From assembly GCA_028583405.1 (NCBI GenBank), contig CM053247.1:10174946-10238945 (forward strand): 64,000 nt of DNA. The letters run 5' to 3'. The notes below the pieces were generated by a model. That model worked only from the letters and a program-made list of their open reading frames with translations. It made no database searches and had not been told where the DNA came from. Both the position numbers and the translations under genes were made by a program. Within the stretch, counting starts at the first letter, position 1. Each line of letters opens with the position of its first letter. This document shows, in pieces, positions 37,501-47,318 of the stretch. Source of the DNA: Pogonophryne albipinna. Its lineage: Eukaryota > Chordata > Actinopteri > Perciformes > Artedidraconidae.

Positions 37501-40500
37501 ACTATTTAAACATGTTCAGTCATGCTTCATACTGCACCTGGGCGTCTTCCTTTGCCTTATCTGCATCCACTGCAGTGTTGTCATCCCTCTTGCCCTGAAA
37601 AATAAACAAAACATATCATTAACCCTTGACTGGACCCTACACTCTTCCATAAGTGGGTTTTTATGACATTTTTGTCCTTTTGGTTAAGAAAAATCACTTT
37701 TATAATATTTAGTATTATATTTTGGTTCACACTAGAAATATTTAATTTTAGACTTTTTTACATTTTGAAAAAAAAACGAAATTCCATAGAAAATGCATGC
37801 GGGTCATTTCTGACCCACTTGGGGTAGTAATACAAAAACTACAATTTCTTAAAATATGAAATTTAGAATGGCATGATATCCAAAACATGTTTTTTGAGGA
37901 ATAGCTGGAATATGAAATGATAAAAAAAAAAAAATTTAATTACAAAGATACCACCTCGCCGGGTCAAAAAAGACCCACTTATGCACCTTAGGGATAAAAA
38001 CCAACATTAGCCCCTACTGTATATACCTCTTATTTTAATGAAACACAAAGTGGAAAGTAAGGTGGCTTCACACTGTAGAAACTCCTGTTGTGCGTACAAG
38101 CCTTTTTCATATCCAACTGAACTGGTTTACCATCCCTTTATGTTTAGTCATTACGATGAATGTGACAACATGTTTTGAATGGACTGACTGTTAAAAACCT
38201 GCACAGTTCACTCTCACTATTATAGATACTGTATGTAACCTCTTTTTTCTCCTAATTTTCTTTTGAAACTACAATTTCAATTGTTTCTTTCCTTGAAAGG
38301 AGGGGAATAAATAAAAGGGGGAAGGACAATGTGATATGAAATCTTAAAATGTGACCAGATTGCTACACAAATGAAACCTATTAAAATAACTTGTTCACTT
38401 AATTTTGTGACTGAAGTTTGACTTTGTTTTCTCTCTGGCGCACCTATCCCTGCACTCTGTCTGGAATATCACCGGTCTTATGTAAGTAAAGTTATATATA
38501 TATATATCTCTGGACACAGTTTTCCTTTATCATGAAGACAAACCTCGGCCAGCAAGAGTAGCGCATCGGAAAAGTCTCCGGAAATTTCACTCCTCAGGTC
38601 AAGGGTCAACATCTTCTCGGTTTCTGTGGAGGGAAACAAACTCATGATATAAAGCGGTGCAGTGTTGATTATCTTTTTGTAGGCTAATCCGGAAACTAGC
38701 ATTGCAAGGGCTCCTTCGACAAAATCCAATTATTTCACTAACTAGCAGAAAATCAGCTTTGTGGCCAACACAGATTTGTGATACTTAACACTTTGTGTTG
38801 AGCAGGATAATCTCCACATATAACAACACTTTGTGATTTTTGAAACAAAAATGCAAATGGCCGAAATAAAAAGCTAAGCTAACGAGCTACATCACGGTCG
38901 CGTGGCTGAGTATCACCACCACTGAGCTAAAGACTTAGTTTCGTCAGTGGGATGACATTTAGAAGTTTTTTAGTCACTTGTTAGCAACTGTCAATTTTAT
39001 GAAACATAAAAGATTCGAACATTCACGAGTGGGCTATTTATGGATGTATTTTATGTCTAGACTTCGAGGAAGTAGTAAAATGCTCTGTCTTTTCTGGATT
39101 TTAGGACCACTATTAAAAACAAAATGTATCACAATACAAGAAATGTATACTCTTAAATAAGTTAGTCAGTCCAGTGTTTTAGATGGGCTGTCATTCACTC
39201 ACATTAACTGGGGTTGCACTAGAATTGTCATTTTCCCTTAGGAAGGTTCCTAAAGAAGTGAAATGACCCGGAAGTAGCAGACTCACTGATTGGCTTGTCA
39301 TCTCTTTCAGTGTACTGGACTATCCTTTACGAAATGAAAAGGACAAAATGCTGTTCCACATTATCTTGCAGCCGCCATTTAAAGTGACCATTCGGTCGTT
39401 CACGGAGACAACCGATCAGGATCGACAAATGTGGATCATGTGAGTTAAGTTTAAAAAAAAAAAGAAGCATTTTCCATCTTTCATATCTTGAATAATGGAG
39501 TAACATGTTTGTCATTGTTCTCAACATTCTTAAAGGCCATAAGAGACAACATGATGATTGAGAATGCACAGGGTGAGGTATCTAAATGTGCTCCATCTAC
39601 GGAGAATTGTAGTTTCACCACAACAGATGTACGTCAATACTGTCCGTTAGTGCATCATAATTACGTTGCCCAGGGTAGGTGCAGTCAGGTTATTTTGGCA
39701 CCGCAGATATCTTTTCCTAAATACTGATGGCCTCTTCTTCAACTCTTTTCTCATCACCATGACGTTTAGTACTAGTTAAGGTGAATTGTTAAGGAAAAGA
39801 CCAATGACCTGCTGATTCAACTGCAGCAAATATGTGGATAATCAAGAAGGCAGTAAATGGATTACCTTCCAGATAGACGTCAGTGAGAGCTTTGATTTGT
39901 TGGTTGGATCTGGAGGCAAATATTTCAATCAAGACGCTGTCCTTTGTCCCAGCTCCCTGCAACGTCACACATTAATTGAATGCCAATAACATTATCAACA
40001 ACAATTATTAATGATAGTGGTAACCTGCATGAATACATTTTCAGCAGGGTACAAATATCTCCTATAAACAGACTAAAATAACTCCATTTGATCTATGCAT
40101 ACAATTCATAGTATATTCCATGTTTTAAATGTAACTTTAAGTTCAATGAAATGGTGAAATCCCTTTATTACAAATGGAGGGAGACATTAAAGAAGATATG
40201 CAAGACTTAAGGATTGGCTTTTGCTAAGAATCAGGGTTCTTAACATACACTGAACAAAAATATAAATGTAACACATTTCAGAGTGGCCTTTTATTGTGGC
40301 CAGCCTAAGGCACACCTGTGCAATAATCATGCTGTCTAATCAGCATCTTGATATGCCACACCTGTGAGGTGGGATGGATTATCTCGGCAAAGGAGAAGTG
40401 CTCACTATCACAGATTTTTTCAGATTTGTTAACAATATTTGAGAGAAATGGTTATTTTGTGTATATAGAAAATGTTTTAGATCTTTGAGTTCATCTCATG

Positions 40501-43484
40501 AAAAATGGGAGCAAAAACAAAAGTGTTGCGTTTATATTTTTTTTGTTCAGTGTAGTTACGTTTTTTTTTTTTTAAATGTATACAATGTATTATTCTCAGT
40601 TCTACTTGCAAACTCAATGTACTCTAAATGTTTTTAGAATATACTTATTTCCTCATAGTAATACTTATTTTGTAAAGTTAAAAAGAAGATTATAAATCTG
40701 ACATGAACTGACTTCCATGGCCCGCATCACTTCATGGCAGTCGTACACTGCAGGCGGGGTGGCGAGCGCGACCAGCAGATCCTCAAAGTCTCCCCTGGTG
40801 TCTCCTTTCAGGTCCTCCACTAGAGTCTGTGACGTAAACACAACCTGTCACTTCTCAAGCAGAAGCACACACACTTACAACCACACCCAGGCCTTTAGCC
40901 CACAGTCAGACTCATAACCAGATACAATTTTACATCAAGGAATGTGCCGCTGTGTATAAGAGCTCTGGTGGAAAGATGAACAGTAAATATCACCTCAGGT
41001 GTCAGGTTCACAGGAAGTATAATTGGTGTAAAGTAAATACAAAGGCTCCTACTTCTTAAATGTAACCCAACCCAGCTAAGCTAAGCTAATAGTACAAATG
41101 GGTTTTAAATAAGATGAAAAACGAGCTCATTGTGTGATGTCTGGGAGCACAGGGCTAGGTCCAGGCTTTTAATTATGATTCAGCATACAGGACTCATTTA
41201 TCATGAGACTTTTTTCTGAGTTGTTTCGAAATGAACTATATAAAAAGGATCTAAACATGTGAAGTTAAAACAGCAGCTCTATCTTACTCTTCCAGTGGCT
41301 CCAAGGTAAGCTTCACAGATGAGCTGCCTCTGAGCGCTGCTTCGATGGGTCAAAATGTCAATTAAAACCTTGTCTTTGGTGCCTGGAACATTAAAAAAAA
41401 AAAACGTGAGGAGGGACATTCAATAAACATAACAAGTGTATTGATGTACATTTGCATGCAGTAAATAAAATACTTTAAAAGTTGTATCTGGCTGGCAGAA
41501 GTACAAAAGAAACTACGTGTGTAATGCTTTAATTGTATGGCTCTTTATGCCGATTAAAACCTTAGATAGATGACATATAACCTAAAAGATGTAAAATATA
41601 CAGATACCACAGAACATCATTTGTTATTTCACTTTATCTTTTAGGAAAAAATGGTTGTGTTTCAGTCGATGTGGGTTCAGTGTTGCTCTGTTGTGCTACT
41701 GCCCAATAGCCTACTGTGTGTGTGTCTGTCAATAAAATACAAATTAATTAATATATTCAAAATGTCATGTATTTAAATAAATGACTTAAAAAGATACAGT
41801 AGTTTAACCTCACCACAAAAGGGGAAATATATTCCACTAGAATCAACTAGGGATGTAACGATACCAAAAACTCACGGTACGATAATATCGCGATAACAAG
41901 TCCACGGTACGGTATTTATCGCGATATTGAATAATAAAGGGGGGGGAAAATTTTTTTTTTACTCGGAAAATGTTTCTTTATTAAATAATAAGTCTGATTT
42001 GTACAGCATTTTAGTAGGATAGCAGTATTGTCAAAAACAAAGTGACAGTAACAGACTGGAACAAGAAAACCAGTGTTTTTGTACCTATAGTACTACCAAA
42101 CAAAGTAGGCATTTTCTTTGTGCCACTGCATCTCACAAATAAACAAGGACATTTAATAATCAGACCCTGCAATAAAATAAATCAAGTTTCACTTTAGTTT
42201 TTCAAGTAACTCAACTCAAACTCACGAGTCACTCACTCGGCATCATCAGACAGGTTTTTAGGAATATGAGAATGTCCACATTTCCAGGTATTTATAAGCT
42301 GGGATGTTTGGGCATTTACAATATCCCCTGCTCTGGAAAAGACTCTCTCGCTTGGTACTGATGTTGCTGGGACAGCAGTGGTCGCGTTAACCGAATATTT
42401 TTATTTAACAATGACGGAAAAATCTGAAAGCAGTCTGTCATTTTGACAGATTAGAACAAACTCGGAACAGCGCCAACGTTTCCCCGCAGCGAGGCTCTGG
42501 TGTTATGCCGTGTTATGCATGCCCTCCAAAAGGAAATGATATAGTTTCCAAACCGTACTTTGCCGTACAGATCTATACATGTCCGGGAGGTTTTGCTTTA
42601 CGCTGTGCGCGCTCCCGCAAGGTGCATCATGCACACACGGCATAACACCGCCCCCCCCGTTGACAGTTCACGAGCGTGCTCTCTCGTGAACAGTACATGC
42701 TATGTTATAAAGCCGTGGAGGGCGGGAGTTTATAAACCAAAGAGTAACCGCCCTTACGGGACGCTGTAATAAGTAAAGCGAACGCACCCGCAAGGACACC
42801 TGGCCTCCTATTGGTTGAGGGATTTTGACAGGATTGTTGCACAAAAGTTTCGAGCGCGCACAGAATAAATCTGAGAGCAGAACAAATCTGTAAACAGCAA
42901 TATATCTGAGTGCAAGCGTACAGTTTGAGCAGAAACAGAGCAAATCAAAGTGCAAGCAGGCACTGTTTGAGTGCGACGACAGGGTTTGAGGGAAATAAAT
43001 ACATAAAGTATGCTCTCAAATTTAAATACCACGCTCTTGAATAAAGATAGGGAATAACCCCCATATAAATACGATGTCCTTTTGTGTTCTGTTGTTTTAT
43101 GTTCATGTTGTAACCTACTTGCTGCCATGTTGGACAGGTCTCTCTTGAAAAAGAGATCGATGATCTCAATGAGACCATCTGGTTAAATAAATGTTTAAAA
43201 CAAAAAAAAGTGTTTTAAAAAAAATATTATTTTTTTTTAAAAACTTTTTTTTTTTATCGCGGTAGATTTTGTCAGTCTCACGACGGTATTGGGACGTTTA
43301 TTTACCGCGATACCGCGATATTCGGTATATCGTTACATCCCTAGAATCAACAGATAAGAGTGTTGGTGCTAACAACTAAGCTAACGGTCACCATGTTGTT
43401 AATGCTACTCAATTAGCAATAGCAACAACCTTAGCATTAGGCTTCTACATCAATCTAAAAATACCACAGGGACTGACTATATGT

Positions 43485-43517
<33 letters not shown>

Positions 43518-43878
43518 GTGTGTGTACCAAGTCCTTCCATGGCCTCCCTCAGTGCCACAGCATCGTCTCCTGCATCAAAGTGTGCTTTGGGCTTGATGGT
43601 TCCTCTCTCTCCAGTCTGAGGAACAGACAGTTTGTATAATTGTTTTACATTTTACATCAGTTGTGCTGTGCAATCATAAATATCATTGTAAAGCTTGAAA
43701 TCAGTGTAAAGTTTAGGTTGGACCTACTGTTGCTTCGAACGAGGAAGGGGAATTCACAAGACTGTCCAAGTCATCCTGCAGAATGTTAATCAGTTAAGTA
43801 TAAATGTAGGCAGTAGGCCTACAATCGGGTAAAACATCACAAAAAATACATATTTTGACTTACCCATAAAGACGCCAT
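34516..43878 (-). CDS. anxa3: Annexin A3 (13 coding exons, 340 residues)
   Basis: Join on the minus strand: 43864-43878, 43728-43775, 43528-43615, 41288-41382, 40713-40826, 39866-39956, 38544-38623, 37538-37594, 37216-37309, 37028-37123, 36776-36834, 36070-36192, 34516-34578 (1023 nt). Every junction is GT-AG and phases agree. Annexins bind acidic membrane phospholipids with calcium. The four repeats hold GLGT (49-52), GAGT (121-124), WGT (206-208) and GGGT (280-283). Each is followed after 38 residues by its acidic ligand: D91, E163, E247, D322. The start MASLW resembles human MASIW, and [20 protein letters not shown] matches the repeat-4 region of ANXA3. Human ANXA3 is 323 residues; the excess is largely exon 2. 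Introns 4-12 are small and repeat-bearing. ANXA4 or ANXA5 are less likely given the synteny with fras1 and bmp2k. Confidence 0.93.
34787..34846 (-). CDS. anxa3: anxa3 proximal alternative terminal exon (B)
   Basis: 208 nt upstream of exon A and also phase 0, it follows a pyrimidine-rich CTGTGTCCTCAG acceptor. It encodes [19 protein letters not shown] and TAA, the same length class with the same acidic second residue and CGG(D/E)D ending. Both stops lie in a GACTAAC context. This looks like a tandem duplicate used as an alternative last exon; a 339-residue isoform would result. Use in transcripts is inferred, not shown. Confidence 0.7.
   Translation of the reverse strand, partial: SDLSDSLGECVMAICGGED
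34903..35146 (+). mobile_element. hAT-type MITE (CAGTGGTGGAATGTAACTAG end)
   Basis: The left end matches the widespread fish family that begins CAGTGGTGGAATGTAAC. The right end GAGTACTTGCTCCACTA is degenerate, and no target duplication is seen. It lies in the last anxa3 intron, 57 bp upstream of alternative exon B. Confidence 0.6.
36425..36541. repeat. TTAA-family element, left-truncated
   Basis: GGAACTTTGGGATTTTAGCG at the left and AAGAGGGCCTCTTTAA at the right match the family described at 33.2 kb. In anxa3 intron 11. Confidence 0.65.
37619..38005. repeat. Dispersed repeat with GGGTCATTTCTGACCCAC core
   Basis: Begins TTAACCCTTGACTGGACCC and includes GGGTCATTTCTGACCCAC, GGGTAGTAATACAAAAACTA and GGGTCAAAAAAGACCCACTT, phrases typical of a TTAA-type fish repeat. 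Lies within anxa3 intron 7, 25 bp upstream of exon 8's acceptor in transcript sense. Confidence 0.55.
38624..39865. other. anxa3 intron 6
   Basis: No recognised element. Open frames here lack support. Confidence 0.5.
40248..40552. mobile_element. Tc1/mariner-type MITE, 305 bp
   Basis: Inverted ends CACTGAACAAAAATATAAA and TTTTTTTTGTTCAGTG are flanked by TA (40246-40247 and 40553-40554). The interior GCACACCTGTGCAATAATCA is common to a well-known fish MITE. Non-coding; in anxa3 intron 5. Confidence 0.88.
41848..43343 (-). mobile_element. hAT transposon with 8-bp duplication GAATCAAC
   Basis: Ends TAGGGATGTAACGATACC and ATCGTTACATCCCTA are inverted. GAATCAAC flanks both sides (41840-41847 and 43344-43351). 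Subterminal ATATCGCGATA/TACCGCGATA repeats are present at both ends. At 1496 bp it is internally deleted but keeps the C-terminal transposase block. It sits in anxa3 intron 3. Confidence 0.93.
42233..42385 (-). pseudogene. hAT transposase C-terminal (hATC) remnant
   Basis: On the minus strand the frame reads [20 protein letters not shown], then [20 protein letters not shown], to a stop. [15 protein letters not shown] is the hallmark hATC motif of hAT transposases. The upstream catalytic region is missing. Confidence 0.85.
43484..43525 (-). repeat. CA-rich microsatellite abutting anxa3 exon 3 donor
   Basis: In transcript sense the intron begins GTACACACACACACATACAC and continues as CA repeats for about 40 nt, so the repeat overlaps the 5' splice site. 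Confidence 0.9.
43728..43775 (-). CDS. anxa3: anxa3 cassette exon 2 (16 residues)
   Basis: 48 nt flanked by phase-0 introns encodes [16 protein letters not shown], a Ser-rich acidic stretch in the N-terminal head. Joining exon 1 directly to exon 3 gives [18 protein letters not shown], which lines up without gaps with human MASIWVGHRGTVRDYPDF. The exon is therefore an insertion relative to human and could be skipped. Confidence 0.8.
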
Positions 43879-44797
43879 GATAACGGGAAGTTACTCTGTG
43901 AAAAAATATAAAATAATCATTCTTAAACTTTCTATCTTGGCAAGCTCTAGCATAATTTTGGCTTATTCTCACCAAACTCCATTCATACAAAACAGCACAA
44001 ATTAAAAAGTGTTGATGAATGATGATAGAAATAGTTAACAAATGCAATTTAAATGAGTTTATAATGTCTTACTAGGTAACCTTGCCATGTGTGTAATGTA
44101 TTGGAACATTTTTAGTTCAATCAAGCAGTGTTTAGTGGTTGTTGTTACTTTATATCTCATTCGAACTTTTAGAATAGTGTGTTAAGATTGCTTCCTGTGA
44201 AACTCGATAGCATCTTACGATAAAATATTACTTTATGTTAACTTTACTTATCACAATTATTTGACTACTGATTAATCTCAAGAGAAAACTCTAAATCTTG
44301 AGAAAGAAAACAGAGATGAACTTTTAACTATTAAAATCCAGATCATTGCTTATGCTCTTATTTATTTTTTAACCTGTGCTACTGCGACATATATTTGGAG
44401 ATGTATTCACTAGTCTTCATCCACCCATTACTGTAATTGTGACTTTAGAGCAGTCTAGTATTTCTGTTTGCTGTGATATCCGTGAAGCTCTGCCAAATTT
44501 GCCACAGGATAATGTTGACACATCCATGTTTAATCAGCTGGTGAATATGTTCATCTTACATCAAACTTTCAGAATCAGTACGATACAAAGTTACACAGAA
44601 ACAAATAACCTTTCAATCTTATTTCCAATGGAATTAACATACATTTCCGTAAATATCACATCGTTAGATCATAGCACATTAACTAATGAAATCTTTGGTT
44701 TTGTTTCGTGATAAAAAGGAATTAAAACACATCATTTAATTAAAAGAATAAACTTCAAGTATTAAAAAGCGATGTATAAGAAGAAAGGGTAGCTCAC

Positions 44798-44912
44798 CTG
44801 GATTTGAGTTTTGAACCGGAAAAGTTTTTCTCTGCCACACCTGCTTTCTCCTTGCGGAACCTGAAATATCCACCTGGAGTCACCTGGCCACGCCCACTCT
44901 GTGCACACCTTC
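44798..44912 (-). promoter_or_regulatory. anxa3: anxa3 5'UTR exon and TATA promoter
   Basis: A non-coding first exon ends AATCCAG|GTGAGC at 44798; the second exon starts at 43895 after TTTTTTCACAG with 17 nt of leader before the ATG. On the minus strand TATAAA (44936-44941) precedes the expected start by about 25-30 nt. The 5' limit of the exon is an estimate. Confidence 0.6.
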
Positions 44913-44949
44913 AGGGACCGCTCGGACATTTCACATTTATAAATATAGA

Positions 44950-46739
44950 AGGCCTGCCTCTGAAAATAATTAGATGTGGCCAACGTCTTTCTTCATAATT
45001 ATGAAATATAAACAGCGGGTTTATATAATCCGTCACATTATTTTGAATAGCTTTTTCTATTAAAAGGAAACGTATTCGTATTTTTCTTAACTTTCCTGTT
45101 TATTAACATGAACGTTTCCTAACAGTGAGCTAACTACTGTCAGTGTTTTGCAAATGTAACGTTAATTTGTATTAGCTCAACTCGTGGTGGGTTTATTTGA
45201 CATTTTCAAAGTGTTAATGCTTTTTCCAATCGTCAAATTGAGTGAAAAAGTGTGACTTTCCAGGATGATTGTGAAAAAACCTGATATTTTCTGTCCCTAA
45301 ACATCCCATCCGATTTGTTGCCAAAACTAGTCATACAGTTAATTTACATTAACATGTTGCACAAGAAAAAATACCTTTGTGGGTTTTAATTTTTTTTATT
45401 ACTAAAAAACGCACCAAATACAGGCACCATGTTGATAGCATCGTAGTTATTTTCCACAAAATGATAGCATCAAAAATATATTGTTATTTGCCACAATTTC
45501 CTGTTCCCATGTTATTTTGATAGGCACACATTTGAAAGACAGGAGGTGGGACCAGGAGACGAATGGAGAGAAAGACATGTCTCACAAGACAAGACAACTC
45601 TTTCCTTTGCAGTGCTCTCCAACCAGTGTCATACACTTTAAAGTAACTTAAACATCATGGGTACATCAGTAGCATAGTGGTACATAATACATCATAGATG
45701 GTAACATAATAATACATAAATGAGAAAAAAAAAGTTTATAAAACAAGGGAGGGATTTAGTGTCTTTGGGCGTAACAAATGCAGGTAGACACACATCTCTT
45801 ATAAAATACATCATTTTAAAAAGTGATTATTATCATAAGAACGGTAGTAAGGCTGAAGCATTCAGTCATGTGGACGGGAGTGAAACCTTTGTTATGCAAA
45901 CAGCGTCTGATTTATTAAAATCACATGGAAATGTTCTCACTCGTGAAAAAGAAAAGAAAAACACTTTGGATGATTAGTTTTTGAAATTTGTGAGGAAAAA
46001 TACTGCATGGCACTTAATATTGGCAGCTATAAGAGTACAGTACGTACACAAAATATATCAGTTTTGTTCAAGGTGACAGCACAAATGTCTCTAAGTAAGG
46101 CTTGAAATACATGTTTAATGCAAACTCGTGAGGGTAGGATTAACAAGATGTATTGCGTAATTGCACTTGAGTATGTCTCATTCATTTTTGTTATTATTCA
46201 CACTCTGCACTCATTTTGCCTCGGGCGATCACTAAATACTTTCACAAGTCAGAAGCAGCTGTAGCCGATGTAGAAGTCCACAGGAAAAGGTTCTTAAAAT
46301 GAAGTAATCTGCATGATAACTGTAGCATAGATGAAGAGGACTTGACAGTAGTGACACTAAGTAGCAGTGAAATGACTCAATACAGCAGAGTTTTCCCCTT
46401 AAAACAATCGCCAGTGTCTGAGCTACCAGCCACCATATTGGTGCTAAGAAGGGTGTAAATGTCAAGTCAAACAGTGATGATAATAGTGGCAGTTTAATAT
46501 GGAGCTTGAATGATGGGATGCAGATGTTTTGGCTGTTTCTCGCAGTGAGTGGTTTGTGGATTCCTGAGGTAGCCCAGTTGTGAAATGATTCAAACGCTGC
46601 GTCGCTGTCACTCTTCCCTTTTTCAAAGTGGTATAAAAATACATTAACAAAAATCTCATTCCTTAAGTACAAACTTTCTTTTAGAAAATGCCTTTGTTTT
46701 TCACTTCATCCTTTTCCTTTCTTCTCTCTCCTCTGTGTT
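44950..46739. other. fras1 3'UTR and fras1-anxa3 spacer
   Basis: On the minus strand candidate AATAAA signals are at 45911-45916 and 45395-45400 after the fras1 stop at 46740. Stop to anxa3 promoter is about 1.8 kb, so the fras1 3' end is close to the anxa3 promoter. Frames here, including 146 codons at 46232-46672, show no domain and are probably UTR. Confidence 0.5.
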
Positions 46740-47318
46740 TCAGACCTCAGTGCCGTCGTTGAGATTGTTGTGGAGTTTGACCTCCAGGTTGACCTGTTTG
46801 ACCTTGGTCTGGCCGTTGGCGTCCTGGTTGCGGTTGATGTTGATGTTTCTGACCGTGCAGTGTTTGGAGCTGAAGTTCTTCTCCATACACTTGTCCATGC
46901 ACACCTCCACCTTGGTGTTGAGCGGATACTCCTCCAATACTTTCTGAGCCTTCTTGCTCTTCCTCGCTGCTGAGCGGCGGCAGTGGCGGAACAGGAAGCA
47001 GACGGCCAGCAGGACCAGGACCAGCAGGGTGACGGCCGCCACGCCCCCGCCCACAGAGCTGCCCACGTGGGCATTGAAGGAGGCGGAGGGCCCGGCCTCC
47101 AGGCGGAGCGACTTCATGTTGGTGCCGTTCTTCACCTGGTCGCCCTCGTTGTCGTAGATCAGAGACTCGTCGAGCGTCAGATGCCCGCTGCGGTCCACCA
47201 GGTCACGTTTAGGGCGGCTCAGCTCGTAGGTCACTGAGCGCTGAATCCTGGGGCCGGACCGAGACTCAGGGCTGATTACATAAATCACCTGCAGGTACCA
47301 CTGATGCCCCGCCTCCAC
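46740..47318 (-). CDS. fras1: fras1 terminal exon: membrane anchor and PDZ ligand
   Basis: Encodes VEAGHQWYLQVIYVISPESR, then a basic RPKRDLV site resembling a furin cleavage motif, an N-glycosylation site NGT, and a Gly/Val/Leu-rich transmembrane helix (codons at 46989-47057, GGGVAAVTLLVLVLLAVCFL). A basic RHCRR stop-transfer follows, then a cytoplasmic tail ending NNLNDGTEV. T-E-V at the end is a class I PDZ ligand; FRAS1 is known to bind GRIP1 in this way. The donor upstream is phase 0. Confidence 0.94.
   Translation of the reverse strand: MEAGHQWYLQVIYVISPESRSGPRIQRSVTYELSRPKRDLVDRSGHLTLDESLIYDNEGDQVKNGTNMKSLRLEAGPSASFNAHVGSSVGGGVAAVTLLVLVLLAVCFLFRHCRRSAARKSKKAQKVLEEYPLNTKVEVCMDKCMEKNFSSKHCTVRNININRNQDANGQTKVKQVNLEVKLHNNLNDGTEV

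Noticed and set aside
44376..44711. 111-codon plus-strand frame in anxa3 intron 1
   Set aside because: AT-rich, no recognisable domain, no promoter or splice signals; most likely chance.
46232..46672. 146-codon minus-strand frame downstream of the fras1 stop
   Set aside because: Lies in the presumed fras1 3'UTR; composition and lack of motif argue for chance.
46706..47074. 122-codon frame rich in Arg/Ser/Trp
   Set aside because: Shadow frame of the fras1 terminal exon.
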